Positions 46,744 to 60,663 of a DNA stretch of 64,000 nucleotides are shown piece by piece. Origin of the DNA: Congeria kusceri (Eukaryota > Mollusca > Bivalvia > Myida > Dreissenidae); the NCBI GenBank assembly GCA_027627225.1, contig CM051027.1:42283618-42347617 (forward strand), written 5' to 3'. The position numbers and the translations under genes were made by a program. Within the stretch, counting starts at the first letter, position 1; each line of letters starts with the position of its first letter. The notes beneath the pieces were generated by a model. The model saw only the letters and a list, made by a program, of their open reading frames with translations. It searched no databases and had not been told where the DNA came from.

Positions 46744-49355
46744 CCGGTGAAACCTGCGAATGGATATAACTGAAAGCTACAAACACTGTAGCCACATTCA
46801 TTTTGAGGTATCGTGTTCGGAAGTGCTTTTGCCATATAACTATGATATTGCCAAGCGTTTCTCTATTCGTTGTGGCAAATTGTGTCTCTGGAGAAGAATC
46901 ATCTCAGTTAGCGACCCGTTTCGAAGTTCACAATGTATGTTTATGTAAAAACTATGAAATATATGCAAAACAGTTTGCAACGTAATGTATACGTTTCGTA
47001 ATGTTGGCGTTTCCGGTAAAACCTGCGAATGGATATAATTGAAAGCTATAAACACTGTAGCCACACTACTGTCACATTCATATTAAGGTTTCGACTCCGG
47101 AACCGCTTTCGCAATATAACTACAATATTGGAAAGCATTTATAGCTTCGTAGTGCTGAATTGCGTCCTTCGAGATGAATCATTGCGATATCATTGCGACA
47201 GAGCAAATATCTTAGTAAGCGACACGTTCGGAGCAAATAGATAATCGATGTTTATACAAGAAATATGAAATGTATCCAAAACAGTTTGCAACGTATTGTA
47301 TGCGATTTTATCGGCGGTTCCGGTGAAACCTGCCAATTGAAATAAATGGGAGTTATAACTGAGGTAGCAACCCCAATTTTATATTGATCTTTTGACAATA
47401 TGAAGCGCATTCACTTTGCCAAGCGTTTTACTTTTCGTCGGGCTTACTTGAATATTTTCGCTCGAATCTTTGCTATACTTTGGAGAGTGTAAATTACTCA
47501 GATAGCGACGCGTTCGAAGTTCACAATTGATGTTTATGTACAAACCATCAAATGTATCCAAAACAGTTTGCAACGTTTCGTTATATTGACGTTTCCGGTG
47601 AAACTTGCGAATGGTTATAATTTAAAGCTACAAACAGTGTAGCCACACTAGTGTCACATTCATTTTTAAGGTATCGTGTTCGCAAGAGCTTTCGCAAGAC
47701 ATAAGTCTCCAAGCGTTTCTCTTTTCGTAGTGTCGAATACTGCATTTATCATTTAACAATGGATGTTAATGTAAAAACTATGAAATATATCGATTTATCC
47801 AATACAGTTTTAATCGAAGATATAAATACGGTCGACACAGTGTTCTGCAACCGATCTATTGGTTATGTGCAAACCACGATCTTTTGCACGCTAACTTGGA
47901 TATTGAAATGTATCAAAAACTGTTAGCGCCGTATTGTATATTTTGAAAGCTGCAAACACTGTAAGTTAACGCGTTTGTAAGTGTTTTCGCAATTTAACTA
48001 TGATATTGTCGAGCGATTCTCTCTTGGTCGAGCCGAATTGCGTCGCTCGAGAAGAATCATTGCGATACTTTGGAGGGAGCAACTATCTGTTAGACACGTT
48101 TGAAGTTCGTAACCGGTGTTTCAGAAACAAGTCTGAAATACATCAAAAACTGTTTGCAACATGATGTAATCATTGCGATTTTATCGGCGTATCCGGTGAA
48201 ACCTGCCAACTGAAATAAATTTGAGTTATAATTGAGGTAGCAACCCCAATTTTATATTGATCTTTTGACAATATGAAGCGCATTCACTTTGCCAAGCGTT
48301 TTACTTTTCGTCGGGCTTACTTGAATATTTTCGCTAGAATCTTTGCAATACTTTGGAGAGTGTAAATTACTCAGATAGCGACGCGTTCGAAGTTCACAAT
48401 TGATGTTTATGTAGAAACTATCAAATGTATCCAAAACAGTTTGCAACGTTTCGTTATATTGACGTTTCCGGTGAAACTTGCGAATGGTTATAATTTAAAG
48501 CTACAAACAGTGTAGCCACACTAGTGTCACATTCATTTTTAAGGTATCGTGTTCGCAAGAGCTTTCGCAAGACATAAGTCTCCAAGCGTTTCTCTTTTCG
48601 TAGTGTCGAATACTGCATTTATCAGTTAACAATGGATGTTAATGTAAAAACTATGAACTATATCGATTTATCCAATACAGTTTTAATCGAAGATATAAAT
48701 ACGGTCGACACAGTGTTCTGCAACCGATCTATTGGTTATGTGCAAACCACGATCTTTTGCACGCTAACTTGGATATTGAAATGTATCAAAAACTGTTAGC
48801 GCCGTATTGTATATTTTGAAAGCTGCAAACACTGTAAGTTAACGCGTTTGTAAGTGTTTTCGCAATTTAACTATGATATTGTCGAGCGATTCTCTCTTGG
48901 TCGAGCCGAATTGCGTCGCTCGAGAAGAATCATTGCGATACTTTGGAGGGAGCAACTATCTGTTAGACACGTTTGAAGTTCGTAACCGGTGTTTCAGAAA
49001 CAAGTCTGAAATACATCAAAAACTGTTTGCAACATTTTGTAATCGTTGCGATTTTATCGGCGTATCCGGTGAAACCTGCGAACTGAAATAAATGGGAGTT
49101 ATAATTGAGGTAGCAACCCCAATTTTATATTGATCTTTTGACAATATGAAGCGCATTCACTTTGCCAAGCGTTTTACTTTTTGTCGGGCTTGCTTGAATA
49201 TTTTAGCTAGAATCTTTGCAATACTTTGGAGAGTGTAAATTACTCAGATAGCGACGCGTTCGATGTTCACAATTGATGTTCATATTTGTTTTTTAATATA
49301 TCCAAAACTGTTTGCACCGTATTATAAACGTTTCGGTATGTTGGCGTTTCCGTTT
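46744..49355. repeat. HOR unit U26 (expanded 9-mer, 2,612 bp; U6-like)
   Basis: Same expansion and markers as U6 and U21 at +38,023 bp from U6, but the first A3 has tatcatttaac instead of tatcagttaac, so it is not an exact copy. Confidence 0.95.
48193..48467. repeat. Chimeric B2/B1 monomer (junction class 1) in U26
   Basis: Carries cctgccaactg, aaatttgag and the B1-like body as in U6 and U21. Confidence 0.85.
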
Positions 49356-51094
49356 CCGGTGAAACCTGCGAATGGATATAACTGAAAGCTACAAACACTG
49401 TAGCCACATTCATTTTGAGGTATCGTGTTCGGAAGTGCTTTTGCCATATAACTATGATATTGCCAAGCGTTTCTCTATTCGTTGTGGCAAATTGTGTCTC
49501 TGGAGAAGAATCATCTCAGTTAGCGACCCGTTTCGAAGTTCACAATGTATGTTTATGTAAAAACTATGAAATATATGCAAAACAGTTTGCAACGTAATGT
49601 ATACGTTTCGTAATGTTGGCGTTTCCGGTAAAACCTGCGAATGGATATAATTGAAAGCTATAAACACTGTAGCCACACTACTGTCACATTCATATTAAGG
49701 TTTCGACTCCGGAACCGCTTTCGCAATATAACTACAATATTGGAAAGCATTTATAGCTTCGTAGTGCTGAATTGCGTCCTTCGAGATGAATCATTGCGAT
49801 ATCATTGCGACAGAGCAAATATCTTAGTAAGCGACACGTTCGGAGCAAATAGATAATCGATGTTTATACAAGAAATATGAAATGTATCCAAAACAGTTTG
49901 CAACGTATTGTATGCGATTTTATCGGCGGTTCCGGTGAAACCTGCCAATTGAAATAAATGGGAGTTATAACTGAGGTAGCAACCCCAATTTTATATTGAT
50001 CTTTTGACAATATGAAGCGCATTCACTTTGCCAAGCGTTTTACTTTTCGTCGGGCTTACTTGAATATTTTCGCTAGAATCTTTGCAATACTTTGGAGAGT
50101 GTAAATTACTCAGATAGCGACGCGTTCGAAGTTCACAATTGATGTTTATGTACAAACTATCAAATGTATCCAAAACAGTTTGCAACGTTTCGTTATATTG
50201 ACGTTTCCGGTGAAACTTGCGAATGGTTATAATTTAAAGCTACAAACAGTGTAGCCACACTAGTGTCACATTCATTTTTAAGGTATCGTGTTCGCAAGAG
50301 CTTTCGCAAGACATAAGTCTCCAAGCGTTTCTCTTTTCGTAGTGTCGAATACTGCATTTATCAGTTAACAATGGATGTTAATGTAAAAACTATGAAATAT
50401 ATCGATTTATCCAATACAGTTTTAATCGAAGTTATAAATACGGTCGACACAGTGTTCTGCAACCGATCTATTGGTTATGTGCAAACCACGATCTTTTGCA
50501 CGCTAACTTGGATATTGAAATGTATCAAAAACTGTTAGCGCCGTATTTTATATTTTGAAAGCTGCAAACACTGTAAGTTAACGCGTTTGTAAGTGTTTTC
50601 GCAATTTAACTATGATATTGTCGAGCGATTCTCTCTTGGTCGAGCCGAATTGCGTCGCTCGAGAAGAATCAGAGCGATACTTTGGAGGGAGCAACTATCT
50701 GTTAGACACGTTTGAAGTTCGTAACCGGTGTTTCAGAAACAATTCTGAAATACATCAAAAACTGTTTGCAACATTTTGTAATCGTTGCGATTTTATCGGC
50801 GTATCCGGTGAAACCTGCGAACTGAAATAAATGGGAGTTATAATTGAGGTAGCAACCCCAATTTTATATTGATCTTTTGACAATATGAAGCGCATTCACT
50901 TTGCCAAGCGTTTTACTTTTTGTCGGGCTTGCTTGAATATTTTAGCTCGAATCTTTGCAATACTTTGGAGAGTGTAAATTACTCAGATAGCGACGCGTTC
51001 GATGTTCACAATTGATGTTCATATTTGTTTTTTAATATATCCAAAACTGTTTGCACCGTATTATAAACGTTTCGGTATGTTGGCGTTTCCGTTT
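49356..51094. repeat. HOR unit U27 (hexamer, 1,739 bp; hybrid, agagcg type)
   Basis: Follows a U6-type unit, but from A3 on carries the agagcg haplotype instead of the U7-type markers that follow U6 and U21. A mosaic produced by exchange or conversion. Confidence 0.95.
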
Positions 51095-52834
51095 CCGGTG
51101 AAACCTGCGAATGGATATAACTGAAAGCTACAAACACTGTAGCCACATTCATTTTGAGGTATCGTGTTCGGAAGTGCTTTTGCCATATAACTATGATATT
51201 GCCAAGCGTTTCTCTATTCGTTGTGGCAAATTGTGTCTCTGGAGAAGAATCATCTCAGTTAGCGACCCGTTTCGAAGTTCACAATGTATGTTTATGTAAA
51301 AACTATGAAATATATGCAAAACAGTTTGCAACGTTAATGTATACGTTTCGTAATGTTGGCGTTTCCGGTAAAACCTGCGAATGGATATAATTGAAAGCTA
51401 TAAACACTGTAGCCACACTACTGTCACATTCATATTAAGGTTTCGACTCCGGAACCGCTTTCGCAATATAACTACAATATTGGAAAGCATTTATAGCTTC
51501 GTAGTGCTGAATTGCGTCCTTCGAGATGAATCATTGCGATATCATTGCGACAGAGCAAATATCTTAGTAAGCGACACGTTCGGAGCAAATAGATAATCGA
51601 TGTTTATACAAGAAATATGAAATGTATCCAAAACAGTTTGCAACGTATTGTATGCGATTTTATCGGCGGTTCCGGTGAAACCTGCCAATTGAAATAAATG
51701 GGAGTTATAACTGAGGTAGCAACCCCAATTTTATATTGATCTTTTGACAATATGAAGCGCATTCACTTTGCCAAGCGTTTTACTTTTCGTCGGGCTTACT
51801 TGAATATTTTCGCTAGAATCTTTGCAATACTTTGGAGAGTGTAAATTACTCAGATAGCGACGCGTTCGAAGTTCACAATTGATGTTTATGTAGAAACTAT
51901 CAAATGTATCCAAAACAGTTTGCAACGTTTCGATATATTGACGTTTCCGGTGAAACTTGCGAATGGTTATAATTTAAAGCTACAAACAGTGTAGCCACAC
52001 TAGTGTCACATTCATTTTTAAGGTATCGTGTTCGCAAGAGCTTTCGCAAGACATAAGTCTCCAAGCGTTTCTCTTTTCGTAGTGTCGAATACTGCATTTA
52101 TCAGTTAACAATGGATGTTAATGTAAAAACTATGAAATATATCGATTTATCCAATACAGTTTTAATCGAATATATAAATACGGTCGACACAGTGTTCTGC
52201 AACCGATCTATTGGTTATGTGCAAACCACGATCTTTTGCACGCTAACTTGGATATTGAAATGTATCAAAAACTGTTAGCGCCGTATTGTATATTTTGAAA
52301 GCTGCAAACACTGTAAGTTAACGCGTTTGTAAGTGTTTTCGCAATTTAACTATGATATTGTCGAGCGATTCTCTCTTGGTCGAGCCGAATTGCGTCGCTC
52401 GAGAAGAATCATTGCGATACTTTGGAGGGAGCAACTATCTGTTAGACACGTTTGAAGTTCGTAACCGGTGTTTCAGAAACAAGTCTGAAATACATCAAAA
52501 ACTGTTTGCAACATTTTGTAATCGTTGCGATTTTATCGGCGTATCCGGTGAAACCTGCGAACTGAAATAAATGGGAGTTATAATTGAGGTAGCAACCCCA
52601 ATTTGATATTGATCTTTTGACAATATGAAGCGCATTCACTTTGCCAAGCGTTTTACTTTTTGTCGGGCTTGCTTGAATATTTTAGCTCGAATCTTTGCAA
52701 TACTTTGGAGAGTGTAAATTACTCAGATAGCGACGCGTTCGATGTTCACAATTGATGTTCATATTTGTTTTTTAATATATCCAAAACTGTTTGCACCGTA
52801 TTATAAACGTTTCGGTATGTTGGCGTTTCCGTTT
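51095..52834. repeat. HOR unit U28 (hexamer, 1,740 bp)
   Basis: One inserted base (aacgttaatg) as in U9 and U13, but no trimer expansion. Private change tttcgatatattg at the end of B1. A3 has gaatatataaata, B2 has caatttgatatt and gctcgaatc. Confidence 0.95.
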
Positions 52835-54573
52835 CCGGTGAAACCTGCGAATGGATATAACTGAAAGCTACAAACACTGTAGCCACATTCATTTTGAGGT
52901 ATCGTGTTCGGAAGTGCTTTTGCCATATAACTATGATATTGCCAAGCGTTTCTCTATTCGTTGTGGCAAATTGTGTCTCTGGAGAAGAATCATCTCAGTT
53001 AGCGACCCGTTTCGAAGTTCACAATGTATGTTTATGTAAAAACTATGAAATATATGCAAAACAGTTTGCAACGTAATGTATACGTTTCGTAATGTTGGCG
53101 TTTCCGGTAAAACCTGCGAATGGATATAATTGAAAGCTATAAACACTGTAGCCACACTACTGTCACATTCATATTAAGGTTTCGACTCCGGAACCGCTTT
53201 CGCAATATAACTACAATATTGGAAAGCATTTATAGCTTCGTAGTGCTGAATTGCGTCCTTCGAGATGAATCATTGCGATATCATTGCGACAGAGCAAATA
53301 TCTTAGTAAGCGACACGTTCGGAGCAAATAGATAATCGATGTTTATACAAGAAATATGAAATGTATCCAAAACAGTTTGCAACGTATTGTATGCGATTTT
53401 ATCGGCGGTTCCGGTGAAACCTGCCAATTGAAATAAATGGGAGTTATAACTGAGGTAGCAACCCCAATTTTATATTGATCTTTTGACAATATGAAGCGCA
53501 TTCACTTTGCCAAGCGTTTTACTTTTCGTCGGGCTTACTTGAATATTTTCGCTAGAATCTTTGCAATACTTTGGAGAGTGTAAATTACTCAGATAGCGAC
53601 GCGTTCGAAGTTCACAATTGATGTTTATGTAGAAACTATCAAATGTATCCAAAACAGTTTGCAACGTTTCGTTATATTGACGTTTCCGGTGAAACTTGCG
53701 AATGGTTATAATTTAAAGCTACAAACAGTGTAGCCACACTAGTGTCACATTCATTTTTAAGGTATCGTGTTCGCAAGAGCTTTCGCAAGACATAAGTCTC
53801 CAAGCGTTTCTCTTTTCGTAGTGTCGAATACTGCATTTATCAGTTAACAATGGATGTTAATGTAAAAACTATGAAATATATCGATTTATCCAATACAGTT
53901 TTAATCGAAGTTATAAATACGGTCGACACAGTGTTCTGCAACCGATCTATTGGTTATGTGCAAACCACGATCTTTTGCACGCTAACTTGGATATTGAAAT
54001 GTATCAAAAACTGTTAGCGCCGTATTTTATATTTTGAAAGCTGCAAACACTGTAAGTTAACGCGTTTGTAAGTGTTTTCGCAATTTAACTATGATATTGT
54101 CGAGCGATTCTCTCTTGGTCGAGCCGAATTGCGTCGCTCGAGAAGAATCAGAGCGATACTTTGGAGGGAGCAACTATCTGTTAGACACGTTTGAAGTTCG
54201 TAACCGGTGTTTCAGAAACAATTCTGAAATACATCAAAAACTGTTTGCAACATTTTGTAATCGTTGCGATTTTATCGGCGTATCCGGTGAAACCTGCGAA
54301 CTGAAATAAATGGGAGTTATAATTGAGGTAGCAACCCCAATTTTATATTGATCTTTTGACAATATGAAGCGCATTCACTTTGCCAAGCGTTTTACTTTTT
54401 GTCGGGCTTGCTTGAATATTTTAGCTCGAATCTTTGCAATACTTTGGAGAGTGTAAATTACTCAGATAGCGACGCGTTCGATGTTCACAATTGATGTTCA
54501 TATTTGTTTTTTAATATATCCAAAACTGTTTGCACCGTATTATAAACGTTTCGGTATGTTGGCGTTTCCGTTT
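52835..54573. repeat. HOR unit U29 (hexamer, 1,739 bp; agagcg type)
   Basis: gtagaaactatc in B1, then the linked agagcg haplotype in A3-A4-B2. Confidence 0.95.
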
Positions 54574-57185
54574 CCGGTGAAACCTGCGAATGGATATAAC
54601 TGAAAGCTACAAACACTGTAGCCACATTCATTTTGAGGTATCGTGTTCGGAAGTGCTTTTGCCATATAACTATGATATTGCCAAGCGTTTCTCTATTCGT
54701 TGTGGCAAATTGTGTCTCTGGAGAAGAATCATCTCAGTTAGCGACCCGTTTCGAAGTTCACAATGTATGTTTATGTAAAAACTATGAAATATATGCAAAA
54801 CAGTTTGCAACGTAATGTATACGTTTCGTAATGTTGGCGTTTCCGGTAAAACCTGCGAATGGATATAATTGAAAGCTATAAACACTGTAGCCACACTACT
54901 GTCACATTCATATTAAGGTTTCGACTCCGGAACCGCTTTCGCAATATAACTACAATATTGGAAAGCATTTATAGCTTCGTAGTGCTGAATTGCGTCCTTC
55001 GAGATGAATCATTGCGATATCATTGCGACAGAGCAAATATCTTAGTAAGCGACACGTTCGGAGCAAATAGATAATCGATGTTTATACAAGAAATATGAAA
55101 TGTATCCAAAACAGTTTGCAACGTATTGTATGCGATTTTATCGGCGGTTCCGGTGAAACCTGCCAATTGAAATAAATGGGAGTTATAACTGAGGTAGCAA
55201 CCCCAATTTTATATTGATCTTTTGACAATATGAAGCGCATTCACTTTGCCAAGCGTTTTACTTTTCGTCGGGCTTACTTGAATATTTTCGCTAGAATCTT
55301 TGCTATACTTTGGAGAGTGTAAATTACTCAGATAGCGACGCGTTCGAAGTTCACAATTGATGTTTATGTACAAACTATCAAATGTATCCAAAACAGTTTG
55401 CAACGTTTCGTTATATTGACGTTTCCGGTGAAACTTGCGAATGGTTATAATTTAAAGCTACAAACAGTGTAGCCACACTAGTGTCACATTCATTTTTAAG
55501 GTATCGTGTTCGCAAGAGCTTTCGCAAGACATAAGTCTCCAAGCGTTTCTCTTTTCGTAGTGTCGAATACTGCATTTATCAGTTAACAATGGATGTTAAT
55601 GTAAAAACTATGAAATATATCGATTTATCCAATACAGTTTTAATCGAAGATATAAATACGGTCGACACAGTGTTCTGCAACCGATCTATTGGTTATGTGC
55701 AAACCACGATCTTTTGCACGCTAACTTGGATATTGAAATGTATCAAAAACTGTTAGCGCCGTATTGTATATTTTGAAAGCTGCAAACACTGTAAGTTAAC
55801 GCGTTTGTAAGTGTTTTCGCAATTTAACTATGATATTGTCGAGCGATTCTCTCTTGGTCGAGCCGAATTGCGTCGCTCGAGAAGAATCATTGCGATACTT
55901 TGGAGGGAGCAACTATCTGTTAGACACGTTTGAAGTTCGTAACCGGTGTTTCAGAAACAAGTCTGAAATACATCAAAAACTGTTTGCAACATTTTGTAAT
56001 CGTTGCGATTTTATCGGCGTACCCGGTGAAACCTGCGAACTGAAATAAATGGGAGTTATAATTGAGGTAGCAACCCCAATTTGATATTGATCTTTTGACA
56101 ATATGAAGCGCATTCACTTTGCCAAGCGTTTTACTTTTTGTCGGGCTTGCTTGAATATTTTAGCTCGAATCTTTGCAATACTTTGGAGAGTGTAAATTAC
56201 TCAGATAGCGACGCGTTCGAAGTTCACAATTGATGTTTATGTACAAACTATCAAATGTATCCAAAACAGTTTGCAACGTTTCGTTATATTGACGTTTCCG
56301 GTGAAACTTGCGAATGGTTATAATTTAAAGATACAAACAGTGTAGCCACACTAGTGTCACGTTCATTTTTAAGGTATCGTGTTCGCAAGAGCTTTCGCAA
56401 GACATAAGTCTCCAAGCGTTTCTCTTTTCGTAGTGTCGAATACTGCATTTATCAGTTAACAATGGATGTTAATGTAAAAACTATGAAATATATCGATTTA
56501 TCCAATACAGTTTTAATCGAAGATATAAATACGGTCGACACAGTGTTCTGCAACCGATCTATTGGTTATGTGCAAACCACGATCTTTTGCACGCTAACTT
56601 GGATATTGAAATGTATCAAAAACTGTTAGCGCCGTATTGTATATTTTGAAAGCTGCAAACACTGTAAGTTAACGCGTTTGTAAGTGTTTTCGCAATTTAA
56701 CTATGATATTGTCGAGCGATTCTCTCTTGGTCGAGCCGAATTGCGTCGCTCGAGAAGAATCATTGCGATACTTTGGAGGGAGCAACTATCTGTTAGACAC
56801 GTTTGAAGTTCGTAACCGGTGTTTCAGAAACAAGTCTGAAATACATCAAAAACTGTTTGCAACATTTTGTAATCGTTGCGATTTTATCGGCGTATCCGGT
56901 GAAACCTGCGAACTGAAATAAATGGGAGTTATAATTGAGGTAGCAACCCCAATTTTATATTGATCTTTTGACAATATGAAGCGCATTCACTTTGCCAAGC
57001 GTTTTACTTTTTGTCGGGCTTGCTTGAATATTTTAGCTAGAATCTTTGCAATACTTTGGAGAGTGTAAATTACTCAGATAGCGACGCGTTCGATGTTCAC
57101 AATTGATGTTCATATTTGTTTTTTAATATATCCAAAACTGTTTGCACCGTATTATAAACGTTTCGGTATGTTGGCGTTTCCGTTT
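54574..57185. repeat. HOR unit U30 (expanded 9-mer, 2,612 bp)
   Basis: B1 has gctatacttt but not the gctcgaatc and accatcaaatg that go with it in U6, U21 and U26. The first A4 ends with gtacccgg. The second A3 has aaagatacaaacag and gtcacgttc, as in U9 and U13. Confidence 0.95.
56023..56297. repeat. Chimeric B2/B1 monomer (junction class 3) in U30
   Basis: B2-like through caatttgatatt, tttttgtcgggcttgc and gctcgaatc, then B1-like from gttcgaagttc. The switch is slightly upstream of that in U9 and U13, which keep gttcgatgttc. Confidence 0.82.
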
Positions 57186-58924
57186 CCGGTGAAACCTGCG
57201 AATGGATATAACTGAAAGCTACAAACACTGTAGCCACATTCATTTTGAGGTATCGTGTTCGGAAGTGCTTTTGCCATATAACTATGATATTGCCAAGCGT
57301 TTCTCTATTCGTTGTGGCAAATTGTGTCTCTGGAGAAGAATCATCTCAGTTAGCGACCCGTTTCGAAGTTCACAATGTATGTTTATGTAAAAACTATGAA
57401 ATATATGCAAAACAGTTTGCAACGTAATGTATACGTTTCGTAATGTTGGCGTTTCCGGTAAAACCTGCGAATGGATATAATTGAAAGCTATAAACACTGT
57501 AGCCACACTACTGTCACATTCATATTAAGGTTTCGACTCCGGAACCGCTTTCGCAATATAACTACAATATTGGAAAGCATTTATAGCTTCGTAGTGCTGA
57601 ATTGCGTCCTTCGAGATGAATCATTGCGATATCATTGCGACAGAGCAAATATCTTAGTAAGCGACACGTTCGGAGCAAATAGATAATCGATGTTTATACA
57701 AGAAATATGAAATGTATCCAAAACAGTTTGCAACGTATTGTATGCGATTTTATCGGCGGTTCCGGTGAAACCTGCCAATTGAAATAAATGGGAGTTATAA
57801 CTGAGGTAGCAACCCCAATTTTATATTGATCTTTTGACAATATGAAGCGCATTCACTTTGCCAAGCGTTTTACTTTTCGTCGGGCTTACTTGAATATTTT
57901 CGCTAGAATCTTTGCAATACTTTGGAGAGTGTAAATTACTCAGATAGCGACGCGTTCGAAGTTCACAATTGATGTTTATGTACAAACTATCAAATGTATC
58001 CAAAACAGTTTGCAACGTTTCGTTATATTGACGTTTCCGGTGAAACTTGCGAATGGTTATAATTTAAAGCTACAAACAGTGTAGCCACACTAGTGTCACA
58101 TTCATTTTTAAGGTATCGTGTTCGCAAGAGCTTTCGCAAGACATAAGTCTCCAAGCGTTTCTCTTTTCGTAGTGTCGAATACTGCATTTATCAGTTAACA
58201 ATGGATGTTAATGTAAAAACTATGAAATATATCGATTTATCCAATAAAGTTTTAATCGAAGATATAAATACGGTCGACACAGTGTTCTGCAACCGATCTA
58301 TTGGTTATGTGCAAACCACGATCTTTTGCACGCTAACTTGGATATTGAAATGTATCAAAAACTGTTAGCGCCGTATTGTATATTTTGAAAGCTGCAAACA
58401 CTGTAAGTTAACGCGTTTGTAAGTGTTTTCGCAATTTAACTATGATATTGTCGAGCGATTCTCTCTTGGTCGAGCCGAATTGCGTCGCTCGAGAAGAATC
58501 ATTGCGATACTTTGGAGGGAGCAACTATCTGTTAGACACGTTTGAAGTTCGTAACCGGTGTTTCAGAAACAAGTCTGAAATACATCAAAAACTGTTTGCA
58601 ACATTTTGTAATCGTTGCGATTTTATCGGCGTATCCGGTGAAACCTGCGAACTGAAATAAATGGGAGTTATAATTGAGGTAGAAACCCCAATTTTATATT
58701 GATCTTTTGACAATATGAAGCGCATTCACTTTGCCAAGCATTTTACTTTTTGTCGGGCTTGCTTGAATATTTTAGCTAGAATCTTTGCAATACTTTGGAG
58801 AGTGTAAATTACTCAGATAGCGACGCGTTCGATGTTCACAATTGATGTTCATATTTGTTTTTTAATATATCCAAAACTGTTTGCACCGTATTATAAACGT
58901 TTCGGTATGTTGGCGTTTCCGTTT
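57186..58924. repeat. HOR unit U31 (hexamer, 1,739 bp)
   Basis: Has the U7-type markers ccaataaag, gtagaaacccc and ccaagcatttt, but not the 2-bp deletion or aacgttacg at the B1/A3 junction. Either a precursor or a partly converted U7-type unit. Confidence 0.95.
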
Positions 58925-60663
58925 CCGGTGAAGCCTGCGAATGGATATAACTGAAAGCTACAAACACTGTAGCCACATTCATTTTGAGGTATCGTGTTCG
59001 GAAGTGCTTTTGCCATATAACTATGATATTGCCAAGCGTTTCTCTATTCGTTGTGGCAAATTGTGTCTCTCGAGAAGAATCATCTCAGTTAGCGACCCGT
59101 TTCGAAGTTCACAATGTATCTTTATGTAAAAACTATGAAATATATGCAAAACAGTTTGCAACGTAATGTATACGTTTCGTAATGTTGGCGTTACCGGTAA
59201 AACCTGCGAATGGATATAATTGAAAGCTATAAACACTGTAGCCACACTACTGTCACATTCATATTAAGGTTTCGACTCCGGAACCGCTTTCGCAATATAA
59301 CTACAATATTGGAAAGCATTTATAGCTTCGTAGTGCTGAATTGCGTCCTTCGAGATGAATCATTGCGATATCATTGCGACAGAGCAAATATCTTAGTAAG
59401 CGACACGTTCGGAGCAAATAGATAATCGATGTTTATACAAGAAATATGAAATGTATCCAAAACAGTTTGCAACGTATTGTATGCGATTTTATCGGCGGTT
59501 CCGGTGAAACCTGCCAATTGAAATAAATGGGAGTTATAAATGAGGTAGCAACCCCAATTTTATATTGATCTTTTGACAATATGAAGCGCATTCACTTTGC
59601 CAAGCGTTTTACTTTTCGTCGGGCTTACTTGAATATTTTCGCTAGAATCTTTGCAATACTTTGGAGAGTGTAAATTACTCAGATAGCGACGCGTTCGAAG
59701 TTCACAATTGATGTTTATGTACAAACTATCAAATGTATCCAAAACAGTTTGCAACGTTTCGTTATATTGACGTTTCCGGTGAAACTTGCGAATGGTTATA
59801 ATTTAAAGCTACAAACAGTGTAGCCACACTAGTGTCACATTCATTTTTAAGGTATCGTGTTCGCAAGAGCTTTCGCAAGACATAAGTCTCCAAGCGTTTC
59901 TCTTTTCATAGTGTCGAATACTGCATTTATCAGTTAACAATGGATGTTAATGTAAAAACTATGAAATATATCGATTTATCCAATACAGTTTTAATCGAAG
60001 ATATAAATACGGTCGACACAGTGTTCTGCAACCGATCTATTGGTTATGTGCAAACCACGATCTTTTGCACGCTAACTTGGATATTGAAATGTATCAAAAA
60101 CTGTTAGCGCCGTATTGTATATTTTGAAAGCTGCAAACACTGTAAGTTAACGCGTTTGTAAGTGTTTTCTCAATTTAACTATGATATTGTCGAGCGATTC
60201 TCTCTTGGTCGAGCCGAATTGCGTCGCTCGAGAAGAATCATTGCGATACTTTGGAGGGAGCAACTATCTGTTAGACACGTTTGAAGTTCGTAACCGGTGT
60301 TTCAGAAACAAGTCTGAAATACATCAAAAACTGTTTGCAACATTTTGTAATCGTTGCGATTTTATCGGCGTACCCGGTGAAACCTGCGAACTGAAATAAA
60401 TGGGAGTTATAATTGAGGTAGCAACCCCAATTTGATATTGATCTTTTGACAATATGAAGCGCATTCACTTTGCCAAGCGTTTTACTTTTTGTCGGGCTTG
60501 CTTGAATATTTTAGCTAGAATGTTTGCAATACTTTGGAGAGTGTAAATTACTCAGATAGCGACGCGTTCGATGTTCACAATTGATGTTCATATTTGTTTT
60601 TTAATATATCCAAAACTGTTTGCACCGTATTATAAACGTTTCGGTATGTTGGCGTTTCCGTTT
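58925..60663. repeat. HOR unit U32 (hexamer, 1,739 bp; ctctcgaga A1)
   Basis: U8-type 5' part (gtgaagcctgcg, ctctcgaga, ggcgttaccgg, ataaatgagg). Private changes ttttcatagtg near 59908 and ttttctcaattt near 60168. 3' part with gtacccgg, caatttgatatt and tagaatgtttgc. Confidence 0.95.
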
